From Treponema sp. (GTDB taxonomy: Bacteria; Spirochaetota; Spirochaetia; Treponematales; Treponemataceae): 35,108 nt of DNA. Made by a program: the position numbers and the translations under genes. Shown piece by piece: positions 25,609 through 33,193 of the stretch; position 1 is the stretch's first letter, and each line of letters opens with the position of its first letter. The DNA is taken from positions 1-35,108 of the forward strand of contig JAFPUF010000075.1 in assembly GCA_017395545.1 (NCBI GenBank). Direction: 5' to 3'. The notes beneath the pieces were generated by a model. The model searched no databases. It saw nothing but the letters and a program-made list of their open reading frames with translations, and was not told where the DNA came from.

Positions 25609-27414
25609 CTAAAATCCTATTTCGGCCAGTGCTTTTTCTGCCTCGGAAATTTCGTCGTATGGCATTACATGGTCTTTGTAGATGATGCTGTTCTCGTGGG
25701 CTTTTCCGAGCAGAAGAACGATGTCGTCTTTACCTGCCATTTTGAAGGCCTGTCGGATTGCTGTCGGTCTGTCCGGTGTGATGAACAAATCTTTATCCAT
25801 GACTTTACCAGCTTTTTCGGCACCAACGGCAATCATTTTTAAAAGTTCAACGCTGTCTTCGCCGCGAGGGTCTTCGTCAGTGAGAATCACGATGTCGCAG
25901 AAGCGGGCGGCAATTTCTCCCTGAAGAGGGCGTTTTTTGAGGTCTCGTTCGCCACCACTTCCGAAGAGGGAAATCATTTTGCCTGAGCAACGACGGCGCA
26001 ATGGCGGGAAGATTGTCTCAAAGCTTGAAGGCGTGTGCGCATAGTCTACGATAAGCTCGAAAGGCTGGCCTTTGTCGATTACTGTCATGCGGCCTTTGAC
26101 TGGTGTGAGCTTTTCAACCAGAGCGGCGATTTTTTCGATTTCGGTGCCTGTAAGTCGGCTTACGGCTTCGATTGCTGCCATGAGGTTGTAGGTATTGAAT
26201 GCGCCCGGCAAGCTGGATTTTACATGGAAGACTTTTGGCGGAAGAGGCTTTGCGTGCTTGTCGATTACATGAGGCTCGGTCATGTCAAAAGTAAGTCCGA
26301 ATCGTGCCGAAGCGATGTTTCGTCCAAGAAGAACCGGGATTGAATCCGGGATTTTTGGAAGTGGGGAAGCTTCGGCGCCCTCACCGGCTGATTTTCCTGC
26401 CTTTCCTTCGGTGGTGAAACCGAGAACTGGCTGTTTTGTCGCCTTGATGAAATATTCTGCGCTCGGGTCTTCGAGATTAACGATTCCGAAAGATGGAACT
26501 TTGACTTTTTTACCCAGAATGAGTTTTTCGTGGTCGTGCTCGTCGAGTTTTCGGAAGAGGTTTGCCTTGTCGTCACGGTACTGCTCGAAAGTTCCGTGGA
26601 ATTCAAGATGCTCAAGAGTGACATTCATGAAAATGCCTGCATCAAAAAGAAGATTTCCAGTGCGGTTGAGTTTTGGTGAAAGACCGTGCGAAGAGGTTTC
26701 GACGACGGCATACTCACAGCCGTTTTCGACCATCTCATAAAGCTGTCGCTGGATAATCGTCGCCTCAGGAGTAGTCTGATGCTGAGGATTTGCGATTGCG
26801 TCCCCGCCAAGAGAATACTGAACCGTAGAAATGAATCCTGCCTTGTGACCGGAAAGCTGCAGAAGCTGCCAGACAAAAGAAACCGTAGAAGATTTTCCTT
26901 CGGTGCCGGTAACGCCAATCACAGCAAGTTTTGAAGACGGGTTATCGTAAAAAGTTGCCGCAACCGGTGCCATCACCTTGCGGGCGTTCTCAACACGGAT
27001 GAAAACAGGGGGCGTTGCGGGTAGGGAGCGACCCGACAGGGGCAAAACTTGCGAGGCAAGTTTTGAGCGAGTCTCGGTGAAGGCTGTGCCTGAACCGTCC
27101 CCCGCAGAAAGGGTAGCGGAAGACGGCGAAGCTGGCTGGAGCGAGGGGAAGGCTTTCCCCTCTGTATTCAAATCACCTTCGAAAACAATTGCACTTGCTC
27201 CGTTCTCGATTGCTTTGGGAATAAAAACATTGCCCGTGGTGTGTGTGCCCGGGAGAGCGAAAAAAAGTGAGCCCGGTTTTACGTCACGGCTGTCAAAAAC
27301 CAGCGAAGAGATTTCGGGATTTGCGGATTGTTCCTGTGAAAGTTCGGTTTTGCCGTCTTGAGCGACGACTGTGTATTCAATAGTTTTTAATGTGTCAAAA
27401 AGAAGTTTTGTCAT
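25609..27414 (-). CDS. murE: UDP-MurNAc-tripeptide synthetase MurE with a palindromic in-frame insert
   Basis: The 601-aa ligase adds the third residue to the peptidoglycan stem peptide. It is about 100 residues longer than usual. Domains: N-terminal UMP-binding part (SSLVFDSRDVKPGSLFFALPG), central ATPase (GVTGTEGKSSTVSF, with Glu where most have Asn), QHQTTPEA, SSHGL and LEHLEFHGTFEQYRDDKANLF, and a C-terminal domain with GSGGERDLKKRP and DEDPRGED. The last occupies the place of the DNPR motif of diaminopimelate-adding enzymes, so the amino acid used cannot be read with confidence; ornithine is reported for several spirochaetes. Extra length lies mainly near residues 85-134 and in a smaller Gly/Ala/Pro loop near 340. 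I chose the ATG at 27414, preceded by GGTGG, over an upstream GTG. Confidence 0.95.
   Translation of the reverse strand: MTKLLFDTLKTIEYTVVAQDGKTELSQEQSANPEISSLVFDSRDVKPGSLFFALPGTHTTGNVFIPKAIENGASAIVFEGDLNTEGKAFPSLQPASPSSATLSAGDGSGTAFTETRSKLASQVLPLSGRSLPATPPVFIRVENARKVMAPVAATFYDNPSSKLAVIGVTGTEGKSSTVSFVWQLLQLSGHKAGFISTVQYSLGGDAIANPQHQTTPEATIIQRQLYEMVENGCEYAVVETSSHGLSPKLNRTGNLLFDAGIFMNVTLEHLEFHGTFEQYRDDKANLFRKLDEHDHEKLILGKKVKVPSFGIVNLEDPSAEYFIKATKQPVLGFTTEGKAGKSAGEGAEASPLPKIPDSIPVLLGRNIASARFGLTFDMTEPHVIDKHAKPLPPKVFHVKSSLPGAFNTYNLMAAIEAVSRLTGTEIEKIAALVEKLTPVKGRMTVIDKGQPFELIVDYAHTPSSFETIFPPLRRRCSGKMISLFGSGGERDLKKRPLQGEIAARFCDIVILTDEDPRGEDSVELLKMIAVGAEKAGKVMDKDLFITPDRPTAIRQAFKMAGKDDIVLLLGKAHENSIIYKDHVMPYDEISEAEKALAEIGF
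27013..27162. repeat. Palindrome-rich element inserted in frame in murE
   Basis: About 150 bases encode a low-complexity Ser/Ala/Pro/Gly linker where MurE proteins normally have a few residues. They contain three short hairpins: CGGGT/ACCCG (27018-27035), AAAACTTGC-GAG-GCAAGTTTT (27044-27064) and GAGGGGAA/TTCCCCTC (27143-27162). The location between the N-terminal and ATPase domains tolerates length change. It resembles, in kind, palindromic elements known to insert within Rickettsia genes. Confidence 0.6.
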
Positions 27415-27503
27415 TTGTTCCACCCGAAGACAGTTTAATATTTTAAGAAATAGAATTCAATAAAAAAATAACGCTTTTGCAGTATGCTGTATTTTATGTT
27501 CAC

Positions 27504-27533
27504 TTGTGTTCCAAGGTTTGTCCGTGCTACAAT
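27504..27533 (+). promoter_or_regulatory. Promoter of the alpha-hydroxy-acid oxidase gene
   Basis: TTGTGT (27504-27509), 18 bp, TACAAT (27528-27533), about 18 bases before the ATG, with GAAAGAGG as ribosome site between. murE diverges on the other side. Confidence 0.55.
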
Positions 27534-27551
27534 TTTAGAAAGAGGTACAAA

Positions 27552-28574
27552 ATGACATATTCTGAAGTTCTTGAAGAAGCGAGAAAATATATCGGCGACA
27601 AGTGCAAGGCTTGTCCTGTTTGTAACGGTATTGCGTGCAAAAATTTGATTCCTGGTCCTGGTGCCAAAGGAAGCGGTACAGTGGCAATCCGCAATTTTAA
27701 TGCATGGCAGAATATCTGCGTGAACATGGATACGATTTATGAGCACGGTACTGTCGACACTTCCATAGAATTTTTCGGAAAACATTTTGCCCTGCCTGTT
27801 TTCGCGGGTCCTGTCGGAAGTGTGAATTTTCACTACGGCAACAAATATGATGATTTGACATACAATCACACGCTTTTAACTGGCTGTGCGGCTAACGGAA
27901 TCGCGGGTTTCACAGGAGACGGTGTGAATATCAAGGTCATGGAAGGGGCTGCTAAGTCAATCTCAGCGAACAAAGGAATCGGAATTCCAACAATTAAGCC
28001 GTGGAATCTGGAGACGATAAAAGAAAAAATGGAGCTAGTCCGTGGCGGAAATCCGTTTGCGATGGCGATGGATATTGACGGTGCCGGATTGCCGTTCCTT
28101 AAAAACATGAATCCGCCTGCCGGAAGCAAGTCGGTTTCAGAGTTAAAGCAGATTGTCGAAATGGCTGGAGTTCCGTTCATCATAAAAGGTGTTATGACAG
28201 TAAAAGGTGCGTTTAAGGCGCTTGAAGCGGGGGCTGGTGCAATCGTTGTCTCAAATCACGGGGGCCGGGTTCTCGACGGATGTCCTGCTACTGCCGAAGT
28301 TTTGCCGGAAATCGCTGAGGCTGTAAAAGGAAAAATGAAGATTATCGTTGACGGCGGAATCCGAAGCGGCACTGACATTTTCAAGGCCCTTGCTCTGGGG
28401 GCGGACGCTGTGATTATTGCCCGTCCGTTTGTTACTGCTGTTTTTGGCGGCGGAGAGGAAGGTGTCAAAGTCTATGTCGAAAAACTCAAGACCGAGCTTG
28501 AGGATACGATGGCAATGACCGGAGCAATTAAGATTTCGGACATTACGAGAGATATGGTGAGAATTGCACGATAA
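27552..28574 (+). CDS. FMN-dependent alpha-hydroxy-acid oxidizing protein with N-terminal Cys cluster
   Basis: The 340-aa protein is a TIM-barrel flavoprotein of the glycolate/lactate oxidase family. It has the catalytic SNHGGRVLDG (His236, Arg239), PFIIKGVMT (FMN-contacting Lys213), and the phosphate-binding IIVDGGIRSGTDIFKALALGADAVIIARPF. The N-terminus carries CKACPVCNGIACKN (Cys18, 21, 24, 29), absent from classical oxidases but, as I recall, common in homologues of anaerobes. Whether it binds a metal or cluster is open. In an anaerobe the electron acceptor is unlikely to be oxygen. I start at 27552, with ribosome site AGAGG. It stands alone, with its own promoter. Confidence 0.88.
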   Translation: MTYSEVLEEARKYIGDKCKACPVCNGIACKNLIPGPGAKGSGTVAIRNFNAWQNICVNMDTIYEHGTVDTSIEFFGKHFALPVFAGPVGSVNFHYGNKYDDLTYNHTLLTGCAANGIAGFTGDGVNIKVMEGAAKSISANKGIGIPTIKPWNLETIKEKMELVRGGNPFAMAMDIDGAGLPFLKNMNPPAGSKSVSELKQIVEMAGVPFIIKGVMTVKGAFKALEAGAGAIVVSNHGGRVLDGCPATAEVLPEIAEAVKGKMKIIVDGGIRSGTDIFKALALGADAVIIARPFVTAVFGGGEEGVKVYVEKLKTELEDTMAMTGAIKISDITRDMVRIAR

Positions 28575-28615
28575 TTTGTGGAACTGCCGGTTTTTAAAGG
28601 ATGCCGTTTGTTCTG

Positions 28616-30103
28616 TTATAGTTCGGCGCGCTTGAAAACATCGGAAACATCACTGTCGGTTGAGTTGTAGACCGACATTCCGCATTGAGCCTTATATTTC
28701 TGCCATGGAGAAGCATTTGTATTTTCGGCCGATTCCCTGTATTTGTCCTGAAGGTCGGAAAAAAGGCCTGTGCGGTCGTAGTAATCACGGTTTGTCAGAA
28801 CAACAACGAATTCATCTTCCTTTGTTCTGAAAACCTGGGAATTCACGAACACTGCGCAGATAAGTTTGCATGCGCCGATGATATATTCGTTGCGTTTTTC
28901 AGAACCGAATTCTTTGCTTATCGTATCGATATCCTGAAGTTTTACGATTACTATGCCGAACTGGGTAGTGTGATTCTGAATGTCCAGGTTCAGGGATTCT
29001 AGCATTTTTTCGTATGCAGACTTGTTTTTTACGCGGGTGAGTGAGTCCTGGTATGACTGCGTTCCCTGTCCGAAGATGTCTTTCGTGACGACAACAATAT
29101 TTTTTCCGCTTTGTTTTCCGATGTAGAGTTTTTCATCAGCGTCACGGATTATGTCGTCTGTGTTCTGGTCGCTGGAAAAAGTAGAGAGACCGAATGTCAT
29201 TGTGACCGGGAATTTTTTGCCCTGATATTCAAAAGTGAATTTTTCGATTTCTTTGCGGAATCCGTCAAGAAAATCGTATGGCGTAACCTTGGACTCGCTT
29301 GTTTTTCCGATGAAAATGAATTCTTCGCCGCCCCACCGGCAGCAGAGGATATCTTTTTTTGCTGCAAGTTCACCGATTGTTTTTAGAACATAGTCTCCGC
29401 AGTTGTGACCGTTCGTGTCATTTATCTTTTTAAAATTGTCGATGTCGGAAATTGCGAGCCAGTAATTTTCTTTTTCGTTTTTTATGCTTTCAAGTTTATC
29501 TGCCAGGAAATAACGGTTCGGAAGACCTGTAAGTTTGTCGTGTGAAAGCTGGTATGCGAGTTTTTCTTCGGAAGAATTTGCAACAAGGACAAGGATTTGA
29601 AGAATAAAAAGGTCGATTACAAAAACGATAGTGCCCCACATGAGGGAGAGCGAAAATTCAACTTTTTCCGGCAAAGAAAATGGTGCAGGGTAAGAATGCA
29701 GATAAACATAGGTGCCAAGGTAAAGAAGCATACCGAGAAGGCAAAAAGGCATCATCCTGATGTATCTGCGCTTGAGGCTCCGGCCGGTATATTCCGCATA
29801 GAGGGCAAGAATACACAGTCCGAGAAGAGTAATCTGAAAGCCGCTGTTCCAGCCTGTCAAAATCACTGCGAGAGTCATGTGCGCTACAACTTCCAGATAG
29901 ACGGACACTGCATAAAAGACAAGCCATTCTTTGTAGACCACGAAAAGTGTAAAAATATAGAAACAGATGCTGAACACATTGAAGCGGACCATCGGGGAAA
30001 CATTGCATTGCAGAAAAATATTGAACATAAGGATATGGATGAACAAAAAACAGATGGCCATACCCCAGGAAATCAGTTTGGCCCGCTTAAGATTCATAAA
30101 CAT
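28616..30103 (-). CDS. Membrane-bound diguanylate cyclase with tandem GGDEF domains
   Basis: The 495-aa protein has about six membrane helices in its first 185 residues. A canonical GGDEF domain follows (DKLTGLPNRYFLADKL, DIDNFKKINDTNGHNCGD, active motif RWGGEEF, DADEKLYIGKQSGKN). A second GGDEF-like domain starts at DSLTRVKNKSAYEKMLES; its active-site equivalent is RTKEDEF, and it lacks the metal-binding Asp pattern (VKLQDIDTISKEFGSE). So the first domain should make cyclic di-GMP and the second is probably a sensor or partner. The protein stops at VFKRAEL, before the final ADxAMYxxK helix, suggesting a slightly truncated C-terminus. The start at 30103 is chosen because GGAGG lies nine bases before it. 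Confidence 0.88.
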   Translation of the reverse strand: MFMNLKRAKLISWGMAICFLFIHILMFNIFLQCNVSPMVRFNVFSICFYIFTLFVVYKEWLVFYAVSVYLEVVAHMTLAVILTGWNSGFQITLLGLCILALYAEYTGRSLKRRYIRMMPFCLLGMLLYLGTYVYLHSYPAPFSLPEKVEFSLSLMWGTIVFVIDLFILQILVLVANSSEEKLAYQLSHDKLTGLPNRYFLADKLESIKNEKENYWLAISDIDNFKKINDTNGHNCGDYVLKTIGELAAKKDILCCRWGGEEFIFIGKTSESKVTPYDFLDGFRKEIEKFTFEYQGKKFPVTMTFGLSTFSSDQNTDDIIRDADEKLYIGKQSGKNIVVVTKDIFGQGTQSYQDSLTRVKNKSAYEKMLESLNLDIQNHTTQFGIVIVKLQDIDTISKEFGSEKRNEYIIGACKLICAVFVNSQVFRTKEDEFVVVLTNRDYYDRTGLFSDLQDKYRESAENTNASPWQKYKAQCGMSVYNSTDSDVSDVFKRAEL

Positions 30104-30178
30104 AATGACCAGCCTCCGGAAATACAATCATTATTGTATAAGAGAATTCTGCAATTAACAAGAAAATTTAATTTTATT

Positions 30179-30556
30179 TTAATGGTGGGAAGCTGAAGGG
30201 GAAAAAAAAGGGAAAGAAAAAATCTTTGAAGCCATGTAAGCGTCAGCAAAAACTCCGTCAAAAAGAAAATCTGCGAAAGTGGCAAAACCGCCAATCGACA
30301 TGCGGTAATCAGCGGAAATGCTAACAGAGCCAAGAACCTGCTGCAATCTCTGCATGAGCATGTTCGCCTCATTCATAAGGTTTGCTGCACTGTTAAGCTT
30401 GTGGTGTTTTATCAAATCAACGATGAAACCGCCGCCAAGAATATCAAGAATACTCCAGTTGCGTGCACTCTTAAGCTTGTCTTCTGCCTCTTCAACAAGA
30501 GGAATTAAACGGTCAATGAGACTCAAAGCCTCAGAAATTTGTGGATTATTTGTCAT
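30179..30556 (-). CDS. Small hypothetical protein with coiled-coil and Gly-rich segment
   Basis: I do not recognise this 125-aa protein. It starts with two predicted helices (ISEALSLIDRLIPLVEEAEDKLKSARNW), then LDILGGGFIVDLIKHHKLNSAANLMNEANMLMQRLQQVLG, a pattern of helical hairpin with a Gly turn. It ends with an aromatic-rich tail (FATFADFLFDGVFADAYMASKIFSFPFF). There is no signal peptide. It overlaps the CoA-binding protein gene by 11 bases, with its ribosome site (AAGGTG) inside that gene, so the two are coupled. Confidence 0.75.
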   Translation of the reverse strand: MTNNPQISEALSLIDRLIPLVEEAEDKLKSARNWSILDILGGGFIVDLIKHHKLNSAANLMNEANMLMQRLQQVLGSVSISADYRMSIGGFATFADFLFDGVFADAYMASKIFSFPFFSPSASHH

Positions 30557-30923
30557 TTTTCACCTTATCCTTAGCATACAGACTCAGCCCAACAAGCACG
30601 CAGCCCTCAATATACGGAAGACTTTTCTCGTTGAGATAAGAAAGAATCTCCTCGCTCTCTGCACCCGGCTGAATCACGATGCACTTAAAGGACTTTTTAC
30701 ATTCCTTGATGAGAGCCAGACCTTTCACCGGGTTGATACAAAGATCGATGATGTCAATGTCGCCCGGAATATCGTTAAAGCTGGCAAGCTCCTTACCAAC
30801 GGCATGAACCGTATATCCGTGCTCCAAAAGCCCCTGCTTGATTTTGTAAGCATATTTCTCAGGCTTGTGTGTGTCGCCCGCAACGGCAAAAACCTGCTGC
30901 TGCATGATTTCTAGTAATTCCAT
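30546..30923 (-). CDS. CoA-binding domain protein (YccU-like)
   Basis: The 125-aa protein is a single Rossmann-type CoA-binding domain (CoA_binding_2 family): VFAVAGDTHKPEKYAYKIKQGLLEHGYTVHAVG, then DIDIIDLCINPVKGLALIKE, CIVIQPGAESEEI and a final IEGCVLVGL. The family usually has VGxSxNPxKyGxxI; here the loop reads AGDTHKPEKYAYKI, so phosphate binding may differ. Function in the family is not established. There is no clear ribosome site at 30923. A downstream ATG (residue 7) would leave the fold intact. Confidence 0.85.
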   Translation of the reverse strand: MELLEIMQQQVFAVAGDTHKPEKYAYKIKQGLLEHGYTVHAVGKELASFNDIPGDIDIIDLCINPVKGLALIKECKKSFKCIVIQPGAESEEILSYLNEKSLPYIEGCVLVGLSLYAKDKVKNDK

Positions 30924-31009
30924 GCGAGTAGTGTAACATAAAAATGGGAAACTGAAAACGGAAGGTGGGGGAGAGGAGCGATATTACACGAATGTTTAAC
31001 ACATCAACT

Positions 31010-31076
31010 TTTTGAAGTCACAGATTGTGACCTCAAAACTTCTTCTGCCTTTGAGGTCGCATTTTGCGACCTCAAA
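31010..31076. repeat. Tandem palindromes C and D (core TCRCA-N3-TGYGA)
   Basis: Palindrome C (31010-31038) has arms TTTTGAAGTCACA and TGTGACCTCAAAA with one mismatch around GAT. Palindrome D (31050-31076) has perfect 12-bp arms TTTGAGGTCGCA and TGCGACCTCAAA around TTT. Both keep a three-base centre and lie 11 bp apart. They sit in the 165-base gap between the CoA-binding gene and the zinc-ribbon membrane gene, with no gene between. Palindrome D has A after it and T before it, so it is not a standard terminator in either direction. A related pair lies at 34732-34788. Confidence 0.8.
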
Positions 31077-31088
31077 AAAAATCCTCAT

Positions 31089-32246
31089 TTAGTCTGATTT
31101 TTCATCTGTAACCAAGACAGGTTCTTCTCCCTCTTTTGGGAAATTTCTATTCACAGATTTTCCGCCCGCCGATTTAACAATTTTTTCGGTAGTTTCCTTT
31201 GCAGATTGTAAATCTTCTTGTACTTCTGCTTTTGCTACTTTAAAATCAGAGTTAAATGTTTGTCCAAGTTCTGAAAACTTATTGTTTGGAATAAACTGAA
31301 ATGCAATTGATAAGAAAGCTGAAAGTATATATATTGCACCCGTGAACCCCATCGCTACATCTATATCTGACATTCTTTTAATAGATAGAATAAACAAAAA
31401 TATCCAAACATAGCCAGCTATAGATTTTACACCAAGCCATGAAAGTATTACTCCTAAATATAAAATTGCCATAGGACTAATACCCAAAAACAAAGTTTTT
31501 TGATCACTTACAAAAAGACTTAAAAAAGACGCTATAAAGAGTATATTCAAGCAATGTAAAATGATTTTCATTACGGAATTCAAATTTCTTCCAGTAGTGA
31601 AATCAAGTTGAATAATCCTCCGAACAACTAAAGATGAATAAATAAGAACTGCAAGAATTGTTGATAATGCTCCAGGTCTAATATCTTCAGGAACTTCTAT
31701 AAATCCCCATAATGCAGTTCTTGTATAGGTCAATAGAGAAAGGAATACAGAAACAGTCATGAAGAGAATTGAAAGAAATATGAAAAACGAATCCCTGTTT
31801 GATTTTATTTCTGTAGTAACAGAACTTGTCAGCCTATTTGATTTTATCCTCGTGAATATCGAGTTACTAAGTTTCTTTATTGCTTCCTCATTTGTCTTTT
31901 GGCTAGGAATTTCTTTTCCACAAAAACGGCAAACGAGGGCATCTTTCTTGATTATTTCAGCACAAAATGGACATTTTTTTGTATCGTCCTCACTTACAGG
32001 CTGCTGTCCTTTCTTTTTACCAACGATTAGAAGAATTGCACCGCCGGCAAGAGGTGTCAAAATAAGGGCAAAAAACAACAACTCAACGCTATCAACAAGA
32101 ATGCCAACCAAAATTGAACAGATAATGTAGACTATAAGAGATACGACATATAATCGTAATCTTCCATTTTTCTTTGCTTTTATTCCTATCACAATTGTGA
32201 TAACCAACCACAAAATAAAAATCAAACCAACAATCATATTATCCAT
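31089..32246 (-). CDS. Zinc-ribbon multi-span membrane protein, unknown function
   Basis: The 385-aa protein has three N-terminal membrane segments (about 4-22, 31-52, 57-75). A cytoplasmic zinc ribbon follows (KCPFCAEIIKKDALVCRFCGKEI, about 90-112), then five or six further membrane segments to about residue 320. The charged tail (VAKAEVQEDLQSAKETTEKIVKS) is probably coiled. Such ribbons are common in uncharacterised membrane proteins and do not reveal function. The base composition is more A+T-rich than the core genes to the left, suggesting acquired DNA. The ribosome site is AGGGGTG. Confidence 0.75.
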   Translation of the reverse strand: MDNMIVGLIFILWLVITIVIGIKAKKNGRLRLYVVSLIVYIICSILVGILVDSVELLFFALILTPLAGGAILLIVGKKKGQQPVSEDDTKKCPFCAEIIKKDALVCRFCGKEIPSQKTNEEAIKKLSNSIFTRIKSNRLTSSVTTEIKSNRDSFFIFLSILFMTVSVFLSLLTYTRTALWGFIEVPEDIRPGALSTILAVLIYSSLVVRRIIQLDFTTGRNLNSVMKIILHCLNILFIASFLSLFVSDQKTLFLGISPMAILYLGVILSWLGVKSIAGYVWIFLFILSIKRMSDIDVAMGFTGAIYILSAFLSIAFQFIPNNKFSELGQTFNSDFKVAKAEVQEDLQSAKETTEKIVKSAGGKSVNRNFPKEGEEPVLVTDEKSD

Positions 32247-32330
32247 ATTTTCACCCCTTTATAAGAAATTAGTTACCAAGTAATTATTGTTTGTGCATAA
32301 CAAGTTTAATCTTCTTCATATAGCATCTCC

Positions 32331-32690
32331 TTATAATGCAGGACTATGTCGCCCCTGAAACGCCCCAGACGGATGCTTAAAGCATTTATTTGTGGTTAAC
32401 GATTGTATTGAACTAAATTTTTGACCGCAGTATTTACACAGGTATTGAGATTTTTCACTGCCCTCATATAGCTTGTGTTTTCCTTTCATAGAACCAGCAG
32501 GATGCCTTGGGCAATTATTATTTATCAGAGTTTTTGCAGAACTAAATTTCTGACCGCAATATTCACAAAAAACGACTGAACTTGGTTTACCCCCAGAAGC
32601 AGGAGTTTTTACATTTTGTGCAGCAGCTCCCTTATTATCCAGCAGACCCATTAATCCTTTTACAAAAAAATATTTTTCAAGAAGCCCCAT
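32331..32690 (-). CDS. Protein with two 43-residue Cys2-Cys-His zinc-binding modules
   Basis: The 119-aa protein consists of a short hydrophobic N-terminus (MGLLEKYFFVKGLMGLLDN) and two copies of a module with exact 43-residue spacing. Ligand candidates are Cys42/45/60 with His63/72, and Cys85/88/103 with His106/115. Each has the form CxYCGQKFSSxxxLxxxxCxxHPxG, then GxH. This fits one zinc per module in a C2H2-like or ribbon-like fold. DNA, RNA or protein binding are all possible; I do not know a characterised member. I start at 32690 because GGAGG lies five bases upstream; an upstream in-frame ATG has no such site. It diverges from the XRE gene. Confidence 0.8.
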   Translation of the reverse strand: MGLLEKYFFVKGLMGLLDNKGAAAQNVKTPASGGKPSSVVFCEYCGQKFSSAKTLINNNCPRHPAGSMKGKHKLYEGSEKSQYLCKYCGQKFSSIQSLTTNKCFKHPSGAFQGRHSPAL

Positions 32691-32776
32691 AGTATCCTCC
32701 ATAATGCGTGTAGTTTGCTCCTTTTTATCTGCTTTTAGCAAAGATTTTTTAATTTTTCATTGCTGTAAGCAAGATT

Positions 32777-32804
32777 ATTATAGCATATATTCCGCTTAAA
32801 GCAA
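32777..32804 (-). promoter_or_regulatory. Promoter of the zinc-module gene
   Basis: Minus-strand TTGCTT (32804-32799), 16 bp, consensus TATAAT (32782-32777), about 80 bases before the ATG at 32690. The divergent XRE gene begins 35 bases to the right, so XRE could control both. Confidence 0.6.
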
Positions 32805-32838
32805 CTGTAAAATATAAAATGACTTGCTTAAAATAGGG

Positions 32839-33165
32839 ATGATGACTCCAGAACTATTGCAGCAAAGGCTTTCCGCTAATCTCAAAAAAGCCCGCAAAAT
32901 GCTTTCCCTCTCACAAGAAAAACTTGCAGAAGAAGCAAAAATCTCTGTGCAGATGATGAATGATATTGAAGGCTGCCGACGCTGGCCGAGCGAAAAAACG
33001 CTTGTAAAACTGGCAAATGCATTGCAGACCGATGTCTACACGCTCTTTTTGCCAGAAGATTCTGCTGAACAAGTGAGCCAGCTGCAAAAACAGACCATCG
33101 CTAATGATTTACAGAAACTCTTTGCGCAGACTATAGAACAGTATCTGCAAAAGCACGAGACATAA
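32839..33165 (+). CDS. XRE/Cro-type HTH transcriptional regulator
   Basis: The 108-aa protein has a classic HTH_3 domain (LKKARKMLSLSQEKLAEEAKISVQMMNDIEGCRRWPSEKTLVKLANALQ, about 15-63) and a short helical C-terminus likely for dimerisation. TDVYTLFLPED is the usual end of the domain. It is the only plus-strand gene in the right-hand accessory block. It diverges from the zinc-module gene and ends 28 bases before the end of the convergent RNase III gene. The start is either ATG 32839 or the next codon; a TTG at 32824 is less likely. No good ribosome site is seen. Confidence 0.85.
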   Translation: MMTPELLQQRLSANLKKARKMLSLSQEKLAEEAKISVQMMNDIEGCRRWPSEKTLVKLANALQTDVYTLFLPEDSAEQVSQLQKQTIANDLQKLFAQTIEQYLQKHET

Positions 33166-33193
33166 GTTTCACCAAGCATTAAGTCTTTTAGTA

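Noticed and set aside
29597..30196. A 199-codon plus-strand open frame opposite the GGDEF gene
   Set aside because: It is antisense to a well-supported gene, and its residues are Lys/His-rich with no motif or ribosome site: a shadow frame.
31050..31080. Palindrome D as an intrinsic terminator
   Set aside because: On the plus strand it is followed by A rather than T, and on the minus strand the T run comes before the hairpin. It does not fit rho-independent termination in either direction.
32284..32319. An 11-residue minus-strand frame (MKKIKLVMHKQ) with an AAGGAG site
   Set aside because: Too short, with no partner structure of an attenuator; possibly the trace of a deleted gene. Left out of the feature list.
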